A DNA stretch of 18,385 bases, taken from assembly GCA_045633415.1 (NCBI GenBank), contig JAZQYH010000080.1, forward strand, positions 1 through 18,385, written 5' to 3'. The notes below the pieces were generated by a model, which did not search any database, had not been told where the DNA came from, and was given only the letters and a program-made list of their open reading frames with translations. Shown here one piece after another: positions 1-7,625 of this stretch; within the stretch, counting starts at the first letter, position 1; each line of letters starts with the position of its first letter. This stretch comes from RGIG3102 sp045633415. GTDB taxonomy: Bacteria; Bacillota; Clostridia; Oscillospirales; Ruminococcaceae. The position numbers and the translations under genes are program-made.

Positions 1-84
1 ATGTAAAAAGTATTGAGCACTAAATAAAGCAAGAACACAAATAACAATACTAACTGCGCCAACAATTAGCAGTATTTTCTTCAT
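1..84 (-). CDS. Membrane-anchored or secreted protein, N-terminus only (partial)
   Basis: An ATG at 84-82 on the minus strand opens a frame that runs without a stop to the left edge, giving 28 residues. It begins MKKILLIVGAVSIVICVLAL and continues FSAQYFLH. Two lysines followed by about 17 hydrophobic residues look like a signal peptide or N-terminal membrane anchor; no lipobox is seen in the visible part. A GAGGTG ribosome binding site lies about 6 bases upstream, which supports the start. It lies 48 bases downstream of the radical SAM gene on the same strand, with no clear terminator between, so it may be the third gene of that operon. The function cannot be told from this fragment. Confidence 0.6.
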   Translation of the reverse strand, partial: MKKILLIVGAVSIVICVLALFSAQYFLH

Positions 85-132
85 ATTTACACCTCACAAT
101 TCAAATTTATCTAAGCAACCTACAAGTTAGAT

Positions 133-1050
133 TCATTTATTATATATCTGCGGATTATCATCTCTCTCCACACCCTCAAGGTCAAATGGCGGGATAAAGC
201 TTTCGCTGGCGGATTCGCCTTCCTGCAAAAAGCCGTTTTCCACGCCTATTTCCACAGCATAGTCAACCACATCGTCATACTCCTGCCGTGTCAGTTTGCG
301 GTTGATTTCAGGGTAATCAGACAGGTCTGTACATGGTGTATACTGGCTCATAATACTGATAAAAATATTGTCACCATAGCGGTTATGCAGATATTCTATG
401 GCATTCTTTGCCCCCTGTGTCTGCTCTGGCAGTACAAGATGGCGGACAATCACACCTTTTTGGATAATGCCGTCTTCATCAAATATACACTCTGGTTGCT
501 GGCGCACCATTTCACTGATGGCGGCTGTGGCATAGTCCACATAGTCTGCCGCTTTGGAATACTTATAGGCAACTGCATTATCTATATACTTAAAGTCTGG
601 CAGCCATATATCCACAACACCTTCCAGCAGTTTTATGGTTTCCACCTTTTCATAACTGCTGGTATTGTAAACTATTGGCAGTTTCAGCCCCTTTGCCCTT
701 GCCAGTTTTACAGCGTCGATAATCTGCAAGGTGTAGTGGGTAGGTGTCACCAGATTTATATTCAGCGCACCTTTTCCCTGCAGTTCAAGGAATATATCTG
801 CCAGCCTTTCAACTGTGATTTCCTTGCCAAAGCCACCTGTTGATATTTCTTTGTTCTGGCAGAAAACACATTTCATATTACAGCCAGAGAAAAACACTGT
901 ACCACTGCCTTTTTCACCACTGATACAAGGTTCTTCCCACATATGTAATGCGGCACGGGATATTTTCACTGTGTCGGGCATTGAGCAAAAGCCTGTTTTT
1001 TCATTTCTGTCCACATTGCAGTTGCGTGGACAAATATTACATACAGCCAT
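133..1050 (-). CDS. Radical SAM protein, PflX-like (pyruvate formate-lyase activase-related)
   Basis: This 305-residue protein carries a radical SAM CxxxCxxC motif at Cys57, Cys61 and Cys64 (GCNMKCVFCQN), which in the family holds a [4Fe-4S] cluster that cleaves S-adenosylmethionine. A second cysteine set at the N-terminus (Cys4, Cys7, Cys11, Cys22) matches the extra N-terminal cysteines of the PflX / COG1313 group, which is related to pyruvate formate-lyase activating enzymes but has no settled substrate. The length is normal for that group. Its ATG overlaps the xth stop codon by one base (TAATG), so translation is probably coupled. No glycyl radical enzyme lies next to it, so a true activase role is not supported by context. 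Confidence 0.85.
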   Translation of the reverse strand: MAVCNICPRNCNVDRNEKTGFCSMPDTVKISRAALHMWEEPCISGEKGSGTVFFSGCNMKCVFCQNKEISTGGFGKEITVERLADIFLELQGKGALNINLVTPTHYTLQIIDAVKLARAKGLKLPIVYNTSSYEKVETIKLLEGVVDIWLPDFKYIDNAVAYKYSKAADYVDYATAAISEMVRQQPECIFDEDGIIQKGVIVRHLVLPEQTQGAKNAIEYLHNRYGDNIFISIMSQYTPCTDLSDYPEINRKLTRQEYDDVVDYAVEIGVENGFLQEGESASESFIPPFDLEGVERDDNPQIYNK

Positions 1051-1802
1051 TATATATCCAGCTCCAATACTACCGGGCAGTGGTCACTGCCGAAAATATC
1101 ACTGCGGATTTCAGCTTCTTTTATGTTGTCTTTCAGGCTGTCTGACACTACAAAATAGTCAATACGCCACCCTGTGTTCTTTTCTCTTGCTTTAAAGCGG
1201 TAGCTCCACCAGCTGTAAGCACCTTCAAGGTCTGGGTAAAGATGGCGGAAAGTATCTGTGTGACCTGCCTCCAAAAGCATACCGAATTTTTCTCTTTCCT
1301 GGTCAGAGAAACCAGGGTTAAAATGGTTTGTTTTAGGGTTTTTAAGGTCGATTTCATTGTGTGCAACATTAAGGTCGCCACAAAGAATCACCGGTTTTGA
1401 CTGTGACAGTTTCAGCATATATGTGCGGAGCTTGTCTTCAAAGTCCATTCTGTAGTCGATACGTGCCAGACCTTCCTTGCTGTTTGGCGAATAGGAAGTA
1501 ATCAGATAGAATTTTTCAAATTCCAGTGTAATCAGGCGACCTTCATCGTCCACATAGTCGTCCATGCCCATAGCAACAGACAGTGGTTTGTGTTTAGAGA
1601 AGATAGCTGTACCAGAATAGCCTTTTTTTACAGCGCTGTTCCAGTACTGTTCATAGCCCGGTAACTCCAGACTAATCTGGTCTGGCTGTAATTTTGTTTC
1701 CTGCAGGCAGAAAAAATCTGCGTCTTCAGCGTTAAAAAAATCCATAAAACCTTTGCCCATACAAGCACGCAGGCCGTTAACATTCCATGATATAAATTTC
1801 AT
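1050..1802 (-). CDS. xth: Exodeoxyribonuclease III (AP endonuclease)
   Basis: This 250-residue protein belongs to the exonuclease/endonuclease/phosphatase superfamily, and its length is normal for bacterial exonuclease III. It shows the expected active-site residues in order: Asn7 in WNVNGLRA, the metal-binding Glu35 in QETKLQ, Asp143 and Asn145 in GDLNV, and the C-terminal Asp240-His241 pair in GSDHCPV. The family cuts DNA at abasic sites and removes damaged 3' ends in base excision repair in the cytoplasm. A GGAG site lies about 7 bases before the ATG, and a promoter lies just upstream (1835-1864). It is the first gene of an operon with the radical SAM gene. Confidence 0.95.
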   Translation of the reverse strand: MKFISWNVNGLRACMGKGFMDFFNAEDADFFCLQETKLQPDQISLELPGYEQYWNSAVKKGYSGTAIFSKHKPLSVAMGMDDYVDDEGRLITLEFEKFYLITSYSPNSKEGLARIDYRMDFEDKLRTYMLKLSQSKPVILCGDLNVAHNEIDLKNPKTNHFNPGFSDQEREKFGMLLEAGHTDTFRHLYPDLEGAYSWWSYRFKAREKNTGWRIDYFVVSDSLKDNIKEAEIRSDIFGSDHCPVVLELDI

Positions 1803-1834
1803 AATTATCTCCTTTTGAAAAAGATATTTTACTA

Positions 1835-1864
1835 ATTATACAATATTGCCCCGCTTTTTTTCAA
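1835..1864 (-). promoter_or_regulatory. Sigma-A type promoter for xth
   Basis: On the minus strand a TTGAAA -35 box (1864-1859) is followed, after 18 bases, by a perfect TATAAT -10 box (1840-1835). Transcription would start about 25 bases before the xth ATG. Confidence 0.7.
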
Positions 1865-1875
1865 CAATGCAGTTA

Positions 1876-1904
1876 TTGAATAGACAGTGAATATGTGGTA
1901 ATAT
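1876..1904 (+). promoter_or_regulatory. Sigma-A type promoter for the DUF6508-like gene
   Basis: TTGAAT (1876-1881), a 17-base spacer and TAATAT (1899-1904) precede the gene starting at 1945. It is divergent from the xth promoter, with only about 11 bases between the two -35 boxes. Confidence 0.55.
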
Positions 1905-1944
1905 ATTCTACAGTTGAAAAATTTATATTACGGAGTGTATTGAA

Positions 1945-2370
1945 ATGAGCATACCAAGCGAAAAAAGAGCCGGCGTTGCCGAGATTCTTACTTATATCCC
2001 ATTCTTTGAAGAAATCGAAGAAGATAAAATTTCCAAAGTTGTAACAGAAGAACTGGCAGAAGATGGCACAATGCCTGTGGAAACACTGATGTACCGGTCT
2101 CCACTGCTGGGCTTTGTAGAAGACGCATATGTTTCCAATATTCTGGAACCAAAATATCTTGACATCATCAACGACCAGGCTATGGGCGAAATCGAACTGG
2201 AAGTTCTGGTTTATGGTGTAGACCATGCAGACTACCTGTTTACAATGGCAGTACTTACATGCATCATTGTTCAGGAAAAAGTTGCACCTGGCATCTGGGG
2301 CATGGCTACAAAAGAAGGCTGGTTCCTCAGAATTCTCAACAGACTTCAGGAACTGTACGACGAAGAATAA
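1945..2370 (+). CDS. DUF6508-like protein of unknown function
   Basis: A 141-residue, strongly acidic soluble protein without a signal peptide. The opening ILTYIPFFEEI and the ending pattern AVLTCIIVQEK ... GIWGMATKEGWFLRILNRLQEL resemble what I recall of DUF6508 proteins of Firmicutes, which share a short IPYFE-like start, an LLAVLTYIIR-like helix and a closing LKILKRLKE. The family has no known reaction. No catalytic motif is visible. The gene is monocistronic: it has its own promoter and ends at a strong bidirectional hairpin 10 bases after the stop. The start is supported by a GGAG-like site upstream. The family assignment is from pattern memory and is moderately sure. Confidence 0.7.
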   Translation: MSIPSEKRAGVAEILTYIPFFEEIEEDKISKVVTEELAEDGTMPVETLMYRSPLLGFVEDAYVSNILEPKYLDIINDQAMGEIELEVLVYGVDHADYLFTMAVLTCIIVQEKVAPGIWGMATKEGWFLRILNRLQELYDEE

Positions 2371-2380
2371 TTACATAACA

Positions 2381-2414
2381 AAACTCCACTCTTATCCAGA
2401 GTGGAGTTTTTATT
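2381..2414. terminator. Bidirectional intrinsic terminator between convergent genes
   Basis: An 11-bp perfect stem, AAACTCCACTC (2381-2391) and GAGTGGAGTTT (2399-2409), with a 7-base loop. U-tracts follow on the plus strand and, more weakly, on the minus strand. It separates the DUF6508-like gene from the converging lipoprotein gene. Confidence 0.9.
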
Positions 2415-2415
2415 A

Positions 2416-3516
2416 TCAGTGTGTGAATACTGAAATTTCCTGATTATCACTATTGTAAAGGGTAAGTGTTTCGGTTTCAGCATCGATTCTCAAATCCAGA
2501 TTTGTCCACTTGTCATTGGCATCGCGGACTTCAAAATCGCATACATAGTCCTGCCCTGCATCTGTAGCTTCCTGTTTCATATATTGCCATCTTACATAAA
2601 GCTTATCACCAGACAGTTCAGGGATACGTGCTTCGGCAACATCGCCATCGTCAAAAATAATATAACCGCCAGCATCACTATACCATACTTTTGACATAAG
2701 GTTGTTTTTCATGCGCCATACATCAGCATGTCTTGCTATGCTGTCTGCACTTTCTTTATCATAAAAACTTTCTATATAGTAAGCTGTGCTTACATACTCC
2801 TCTGTATTGAACAAGTGTAAGCTCTGGTCATGGCCATTTTCACGTCTGGACAAGGAAATGCTGATATCATATTTGTTCTGTCCATCCAGACCTTCTTCAA
2901 ATATTATGCCAAAGTAAGAGTTGTTGTCATCATACCAGCTGAACTGTCCGCCAATCATTTTTACATAGGCTAGCATAAGGTCAGATACACCCAGCTGTTC
3001 AAACATTTCTTTAAATGTTTTGCCAAAGATATTCTGAACATCGCCGATGGTAACCTTACTGTTTACATCAGCCACTGCATTCCAGTCGCAATCAGCTTCG
3101 CCCAAATCAAAAAACTGAACATCAAAATCTGTTACTGTGTTTTTGGCATTTTCCTGTACAGAGATTTTATGGCCATCTTTTGATGCCCATATCTCTCTCA
3201 AGTTCCAGTCTGTCACTTCGTAGCCGTCTTTTGTAAGCTCCTGTCTGGCATAACCTTTTGTCATGGATGCCACAGGTATCCCGTTGTACTGTACACCATT
3301 GTCAAAAAAGCAGTTGATAACAGACTGCCACGCCATACGCATATCTTCCACTGTATTTATTTCTTCAGGCATTTCTGCTTTGATATGCCGTGGAATTGTA
3401 TAGTCAAGCAGTGCAACCACTTCGTCCTTGTTGGTATTTCCCCGCTGGGTATCACCACAGGCAACAAGGCTGAAAAGCATAACCAGTGAAAGCAACAGTG
3501 CTGTAAATCTTCTCAT
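2416..3516 (-). CDS. Lipoprotein of unknown function
   Basis: The ATG at 3516 is chosen because ACGGAGAAAA lies about 8 bases upstream and because translation from there begins MRRFTALLLSLVMLFSLVAC, a classical lipoprotein signal peptide with Leu-Val-Ala-Cys lipobox (Cys20). The frame extends further upstream to 3600, but that stretch is polar, has no ribosome binding site and would bury the signal peptide. The 366-residue product should be lipid-anchored on the outer face of the membrane. The mature part is rich in Asp, Glu, Tyr and Trp with no motif I recognise. It is probably transcribed alone: a terminator lies behind it and the ABC operon terminator lies ahead. Confidence 0.85.
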   Translation of the reverse strand: MRRFTALLLSLVMLFSLVACGDTQRGNTNKDEVVALLDYTIPRHIKAEMPEEINTVEDMRMAWQSVINCFFDNGVQYNGIPVASMTKGYARQELTKDGYEVTDWNLREIWASKDGHKISVQENAKNTVTDFDVQFFDLGEADCDWNAVADVNSKVTIGDVQNIFGKTFKEMFEQLGVSDLMLAYVKMIGGQFSWYDDNNSYFGIIFEEGLDGQNKYDISISLSRRENGHDQSLHLFNTEEYVSTAYYIESFYDKESADSIARHADVWRMKNNLMSKVWYSDAGGYIIFDDGDVAEARIPELSGDKLYVRWQYMKQEATDAGQDYVCDFEVRDANDKWTNLDLRIDAETETLTLYNSDNQEISVFTH

Positions 3517-3589
3517 AATATTTTCTCCGTATTGCAAATTATTTATATTCACTATATCACAATCATCTGCAAAAAGATAGGTATACAGC

Positions 3590-3622
3590 AAAAAAGACAA
3601 GGCTTGATAAACCTTGTCTTTT
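3590..3622 (-). terminator. Intrinsic terminator of the gntR-ABC operon
   Basis: On the minus strand, AAAAGACAAGG (3622-3612) pairs with CCTTGTCTTTT (3602-3592) around a 9-base loop and ends in a six-U run. It lies directly after the permease stop and before the lipoprotein gene on the same strand. Confidence 0.85.
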
Positions 3623-3626
3623 ATTT

Positions 3627-4256
3627 TTACAAATCTTTGTTTTCGTAAATTTTAACTGACAGAACTATTGATGCAACATATACCACCAGCACAACTGATG
3701 TAAGGATATATGGCAGCAGATGTTCATTGTTTGCAAGAAACTGCTCTATGGCGGCAAAATCCACAATGCCTGTCTTTGCAACCATAGTTACAAGTAAAAC
3801 CGGTACAAACATAATTGCCAGCATAATGTTTCTGCCTTTTTCAGCACCGAATTTAATGTTTACAGGCAACAGCAGGGCCTGATAAAACATACCCATAAAC
3901 ATAAGTATATAGCACATTATCAGGTTTTCTGTAAGTGAAATTCTTTTATCAAAAAGATAAATCCCAAAGCATACAACTACAGAACCTACTGTAAGTGTAA
4001 ATGCCAGCAGATATTTTGCCACCACGATTTCTTTGCGGGAAAGTGGTGTGGTGTTGGCGATTCTGTCCCATTTACTGCGTTCATCATAAGCTATAGTGGA
4101 CACAGGCACCATTGATGAAAGTATCAGCACCATGGCAAACAGCAGGCCGCCCTGGTCATAAGCTATGGACATATAGCCATACACTGCAAAAATAACCATA
4201 TACAGCGCCAATGTCTTTTTCATAACCATAAGGTCTTTATACACAAGTCCTATCAT
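3627..4256 (-). CDS. ABC-2 type transporter permease
   Basis: A 209-residue hydrophobic protein with about six predicted membrane segments: two near residues 15-50, then hydrophobic blocks around 88-105, 113-130, 143-160 and 182-202. The motif TIAYDERSKWDR...TPLSRKEIVVAKYL near residues 54-84 is typical of small ABC-2 permeases (ABC2_membrane_5 type) coupled to YtrA-regulated ATPases. It should form the membrane channel with the ATPase encoded just upstream, whose stop it overlaps by four bases (ATGA). A GGAGG site lies 5-6 bases before the ATG. The substrate is unknown; related systems often respond to cell-envelope stress or antimicrobial peptides, which is inference here. Confidence 0.85.
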   Translation of the reverse strand: MIGLVYKDLMVMKKTLALYMVIFAVYGYMSIAYDQGGLLFAMVLILSSMVPVSTIAYDERSKWDRIANTTPLSRKEIVVAKYLLAFTLTVGSVVVCFGIYLFDKRISLTENLIMCYILMFMGMFYQALLLPVNIKFGAEKGRNIMLAIMFVPVLLVTMVAKTGIVDFAAIEQFLANNEHLLPYILTSVVLVVYVASIVLSVKIYENKDL

Positions 4257-5098
4257 ATTTCCTCCTTGGAATAGTACAGCATAATCTCTTCCATATTTGC
4301 TACATCAATAATATAATCACCCACAACTTTGTCTCTGTAAACCAGAGCATCTGTAGCAAAAGAATTCTGGTTATAAGCTATTACCGCTGATTTGTCCACA
4401 TTGACAAAATCGGCATTTGTACAGCGCAGAATGCCATATTTTTCAACAATCTTGTCTTTTTCTGTTGAAAACACAATCTGTCCGTTTTTGATAAATGTGA
4501 TATAGTCGCAGATTCTTTCAAGGTCGGAAATAATATGGCTGGAGATAAACACGCTGTTTTCTTCGTCCTGTACAAAGTCCATCAGCATATCCAGTATTTC
4601 ATTTCTTACCACAGGGTCGAGACCACTGGTGGCTTCGTCCATAACCAGCAGTTTTGCGCCGTGGCACATGGCTGATGCTATAGACAACTTCATTTTCATA
4701 CCTTTGGAATATTTTGCTATCTGTGTCTGTTCGTTCAGCCCCCATTTTCTGCACATAGCACAGAATTTGTCACTGTCCCAAGTGGAATAAATCTTTTTCA
4801 TAAATTTATCCACCTGTTTCCAGTTAAGTGTTTCAGGGTAATTACATTCGTCCAGTACCACGCCTATTGTGGATTTTTCTTTCTTTGACATATCACTGAT
4901 GTCTTTACCGTCTACAAGGCACAGACCACTGTCTTTTTTGATAAGCCCCAGCAGTGCGCTGATGGTAGTGGATTTACCAGCACCATTTGCACCGATAAAG
5001 CCCATTATATATCCCTTTGGCAGGGAGATATTTACATTTTCCAGCCTGAATGCAGGATAACTCTTGCACAGGTTTTTTATTTCTATGGCGTTATTCAT
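4253..5098 (-). CDS. ABC transporter ATP-binding protein
   Basis: A 281-residue ATPase with all nucleotide-binding motifs: Walker A GANGAGKST (residues 36-44, Lys42), a signature SKGMK (131-135) in place of the canonical LSGGQ, Walker B LLVMDEA (150-156, Glu155), D-loop SGLD and the switch His188 in ISSH. The divergent signature is common in the small ABC-2 exporter ATPases regulated by YtrA-type GntR proteins. The C-terminal ~70 residues form the usual extra domain of this group. It overlaps the gntR stop by eight bases and the permease start by four, so the three proteins are probably made in fixed ratio. The substrate is unknown. Confidence 0.93.
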   Translation of the reverse strand: MNNAIEIKNLCKSYPAFRLENVNISLPKGYIMGFIGANGAGKSTTISALLGLIKKDSGLCLVDGKDISDMSKKEKSTIGVVLDECNYPETLNWKQVDKFMKKIYSTWDSDKFCAMCRKWGLNEQTQIAKYSKGMKMKLSIASAMCHGAKLLVMDEATSGLDPVVRNEILDMLMDFVQDEENSVFISSHIISDLERICDYITFIKNGQIVFSTEKDKIVEKYGILRCTNADFVNVDKSAVIAYNQNSFATDALVYRDKVVGDYIIDVANMEEIMLYYSKEEI

Positions 5099-5474
5099 AG
5101 GTTTCTCCTTTTAAAAACATATCCAGCATGGCGTGTATTTCATTCTCTGTAACACAGCAGATTTTTGCCAGTTCCACAGCGTGTGCCAAGGCGCTTTCCA
5201 TCTCTTTCAGGTGCATTTCACGGACAAATTCCAGATTTTTAGGTGCCACGAAACAGCCTTTGCCTGCAACTGTCTGGATAAAACCATCTTTTTCCAGCTC
5301 TTCATATGCTCTTTTGGTGGTTATTATGCTGATGCGCAGTTCCTTTGCCAGCGCACGCATAGATGGCAACATTTCCCCTTCTTTCAGCTGTCCATTTATA
5401 ATGGCGGCTTTTATCTGCCGCTCTATCTGTATGTATATAGGGTCTGCGGACCCGTTGGAAATTATTATATTCAT
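5091..5474 (-). CDS. GntR family transcriptional regulator (YtrA subfamily)
   Basis: A 127-residue protein with an N-terminal GntR winged helix (about residues 10-77; pattern PIYIQIERQIKAAI, then LPSMRALAKEL and the recognition-helix region TTKRAYEELEKDGFI, wing VAGKGCFV). Only about 50 residues follow, forming a short helical dimerisation part; this small C-terminus marks the YtrA subfamily, which as a rule controls a linked ABC transporter. The start has a GAGG site 5-6 bases upstream. It heads the operon gntR-ATPase-permease. The promoter carries two copies of GTATATAC, one covering the -10 box, so it very likely represses itself and the transporter. Confidence 0.92.
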   Translation of the reverse strand: MNIIISNGSADPIYIQIERQIKAAIINGQLKEGEMLPSMRALAKELRISIITTKRAYEELEKDGFIQTVAGKGCFVAPKNLEFVREMHLKEMESALAHAVELAKICCVTENEIHAMLDMFLKGETYE

Positions 5475-5486
5475 ATTTACCTCGCA

Positions 5487-5534
5487 GTATATACTGTATA
5501 TGTATAGTATATACAGTTATAACAGATTTGTCAA
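5487..5534 (-). promoter_or_regulatory. Promoter with twin palindromic operator for the gntR-ABC operon
   Basis: On the minus strand a perfect TTGACA -35 box (5534-5529), a 17-base spacer and a TATACT -10 box (5511-5506) lie upstream of gntR. The palindrome GTATATAC occurs twice, at 5487-5494 and 5507-5514, exactly 20 bp apart, about two helical turns. One copy covers the -10 box and the other lies just after the expected start point. This fits dimeric GntR binding that blocks RNA polymerase; the promoter is read from sequence, the operator role is inferred. Confidence 0.8.
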
Positions 5535-5639
5535 CAGCTGATATTATTTTGCAAAAACACTATTACAAATTTAATTTTTGTGGTAAAATATAATTAATTA
5601 TGGAATATGCATTTATAACGGATTAAATGGAGATATATT

Positions 5640-6995
5640 ATGAGTATTTTAGACGGTAAGAAAAATATACATTTTGTTGGTATCGGCGGTAGTGGTATGT
5701 ACCCTATCGTGCAGATTCTGGCAGGTCGTGGCTATACAATCACTGGCAGTGATGTAAACGAAGGCGACATTATCAACTATGAAAGAGCAATGGGCATCAA
5801 AGTAAACATCCCACACGAAGCTGGCGCTGTAGAAGGTGCCGACCTTGTGGTTTACTCCGCCGCTATCTTCAAAGATAACTGCGAGCTGGCAAGAGCCAGA
5901 GAGCTGGGTATCCCTTGTATTGAAAGAAGCATCATGCTGGGTGAAGTAAGCAGATTCTTTGAAAAGTCAATCTGTGTAAGTGGTACACATGGCAAAACAA
6001 CTACAACAAGCCTTATCAGCCAGATTATGATTATGGCAGGCAAAGACCCTGCATGTGTAATCGGCGGTAAACTTCCACTTATCAATGGCTATGGCCGTGA
6101 CGGCAAGGGCGAAAACGTAGTTATCGAAGCTTGTGAATACAGCTATACATTCCTTGAACTGACACCATATCTGGCTGTTGTTCTCAACATTGACCACGAC
6201 CATCTGGAATTTTTCAAAACATTTGAAAACCTGCAGAATACCTTCAAAAAATTCACAACATTGGCAACAGGCGGCATTATCATCAACGGTGATGACGAAA
6301 ACACAACCAGTGTTATCAAGGATATGCAGGTGCCTATTACAACATTTGGTCTTGAAGAAGGCAACGACTACCGTGGTGTGAATATCAGAAAAGAACACCA
6401 GAGTTTCTACAGCTATGACGTGGAATACAAAGGTGAAGTCCTGACAACAGTACATCTTTCAATTCCTGGCAAACACAACATCTACAACTCTCTGGCAGCA
6501 TTTGCGGCTTGTCATATGAGTGGTGTTGAAGCAGAAGAAATCGCAAAAGGCATCAATGCTTTTGGCGGTGCAGGCAGAAGATTTGAAATTCTGGGCACAG
6601 TAAACGGTGTAACAATCGCTGATGACTATGCACACCATCCAGAAGAAATCACAGCTACACTGAATGCGGCAAACGATATGGGCTTTAAACGTGTGTGGGC
6701 AGTGTTCCAGCCATTTACTTACTCCCGTACAAAAATGCTGCTGAATGAATTTGCTGTCAGCCTTCAGCTGGCAGATAAAGTAGTTATGACAGAAATCATG
6801 GGCAGCCGTGAAGTAAACACAATCGGTATTTACACAAAAGACCTGGCAGAACTGATTCCAGGCAGCGTATGGTACGAAGGATTTGACGGTGTGGTAAAAC
6901 ACGTAAAAGAAAATGTACAGCCAGGTGACCTTGTAATCACTCTGGGCTGTGGCGATATTTACAAAGCTGCTAAAATGATGCTGAAAGAGTTTTAA
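5640..6995 (+). CDS. murC: UDP-N-acetylmuramate--L-alanine ligase (MurC-type)
   Basis: A 451-residue Mur ligase of normal MurC length. It has the N-terminal Rossmann motif GIGGSGM (14-20), the ATP-binding loop GTHGKTTTT (115-123, Lys119), the central LNIDHDHLEFF region (182-192) and the C-terminal domain containing DDYAHHPEE. The family joins L-alanine to UDP-N-acetylmuramate, the first peptide step of peptidoglycan synthesis in the cytoplasm. Standard MurC proteins have an ADES-like motif where this one has EACEYSYTFL (163-172), a variant I associate with many Clostridia; a MurC-like paralogue is therefore possible. GGAG lies about 9 bases before the ATG. It is a single gene ending at a terminator. 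Confidence 0.85.
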   Translation: MSILDGKKNIHFVGIGGSGMYPIVQILAGRGYTITGSDVNEGDIINYERAMGIKVNIPHEAGAVEGADLVVYSAAIFKDNCELARARELGIPCIERSIMLGEVSRFFEKSICVSGTHGKTTTTSLISQIMIMAGKDPACVIGGKLPLINGYGRDGKGENVVIEACEYSYTFLELTPYLAVVLNIDHDHLEFFKTFENLQNTFKKFTTLATGGIIINGDDENTTSVIKDMQVPITTFGLEEGNDYRGVNIRKEHQSFYSYDVEYKGEVLTTVHLSIPGKHNIYNSLAAFAACHMSGVEAEEIAKGINAFGGAGRRFEILGTVNGVTIADDYAHHPEEITATLNAANDMGFKRVWAVFQPFTYSRTKMLLNEFAVSLQLADKVVMTEIMGSREVNTIGIYTKDLAELIPGSVWYEGFDGVVKHVKENVQPGDLVITLGCGDIYKAAKMMLKEF

Positions 6996-7020
6996 TTGGT
7001 AAAATTTAATATCAAAACCA

Positions 7021-7046
7021 AAAGGCAGGTCTTTCGACCTGCCTTT
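7021..7046. terminator. Bidirectional intrinsic terminator between murC and the cadD-like gene
   Basis: A perfect 11-bp stem, AAAGGCAGGTC (7021-7031) and GACCTGCCTTT (7036-7046), with a TTTC loop. It lies 26 bases after the murC stop and 16 bases beyond the stop of the converging gene. The U-tract is short on either strand. Confidence 0.8.
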
Positions 7047-7061
7047 ACTTATATATCTCAA

Positions 7062-7622
7062 TTAAAATAACAGAATATACACACCCAGAGAAATATATAC
7101 CAGCGGTGTGATTACAGCGCTGTATTTTTCCATAATGTTTTTTATAACAGGCAGTTTTGTCACCATTTTACCCATAAAGCACCACAGTGCTGTCATAACG
7201 CAAAAAACCACAGCCATAATACCCAGCTGATATGCAGAAAACTGAGCAAACAACGGTACATACACACCTATATTATCAGCCCCGTTTGCCACTGTTATAA
7301 CAGTTGTTGACCATACAAAGCTATGGGAAAGTTTTATTTTCCCGTCCTCTTCTCCTTTGGTATTGCTGTAAATTTCCTTTATACCAAGGGCAATTGGCAC
7401 TACACCTAACCAGTGTATATACCTGCCTATCAGCGCCTGCATACCGAAAGCCGCCACCAGTGATAACACCACCAATGCGCCTGTACCTGTATACTTGCCA
7501 ATTACTATAGCCAAATCATCTTTTTTATTTTTTGCAGAGGCAAACAGCAGCATATTGATAAACATATCGTCGATATTTGTGGCAATATACGCCACCACTG
7601 ACGAAACCATACTGTAAATCAT
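7062..7622 (-). CDS. CadD-type cadmium resistance transporter family protein
   Basis: A 186-residue protein with about five or six membrane segments. The opening AYIATNIDDMFINMLLF and the later VITVANGADNIGVYVPLF match the two signature repeats (NxDD near the start, ANGxDNIGxYxP in the middle) of the Cad (PF03596) family of LysE-like exporters. Members confer cadmium resistance in staphylococci, but many have untested substrates, so a divalent metal or small cation is the best guess. Its ribosome binding site (GGAG) lies inside the end of the upstream cyclase gene and only three bases separate the two frames, so translation is coupled. No CadC-type repressor is adjacent. Confidence 0.85.
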   Translation of the reverse strand: MIYSMVSSVVAYIATNIDDMFINMLLFASAKNKKDDLAIVIGKYTGTGALVVLSLVAAFGMQALIGRYIHWLGVVPIALGIKEIYSNTKGEEDGKIKLSHSFVWSTTVITVANGADNIGVYVPLFAQFSAYQLGIMAVVFCVMTALWCFMGKMVTKLPVIKNIMEKYSAVITPLVYISLGVYILLF

Positions 7623-7625
7623 AGC

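Noticed and set aside
133..1050. Calling the radical SAM protein a pyruvate formate-lyase activase (pflA)
   Set aside because: The extra N-terminal cysteine set fits the PflX-like group and no glycyl radical enzyme is adjacent.
3517..3600. Upstream extension of the lipoprotein frame to an ATG at 3600
   Set aside because: The added 28 residues precede a textbook lipoprotein signal peptide, overlap the neighbouring terminator and have no ribosome binding site.
5967..6455. A 162-codon minus-strand frame and its neighbours antisense to murC
   Set aside because: Composition is that of an antisense shadow (Cys, Phe, Val, His rich); the opposite frame encodes intact Mur ligase motifs.
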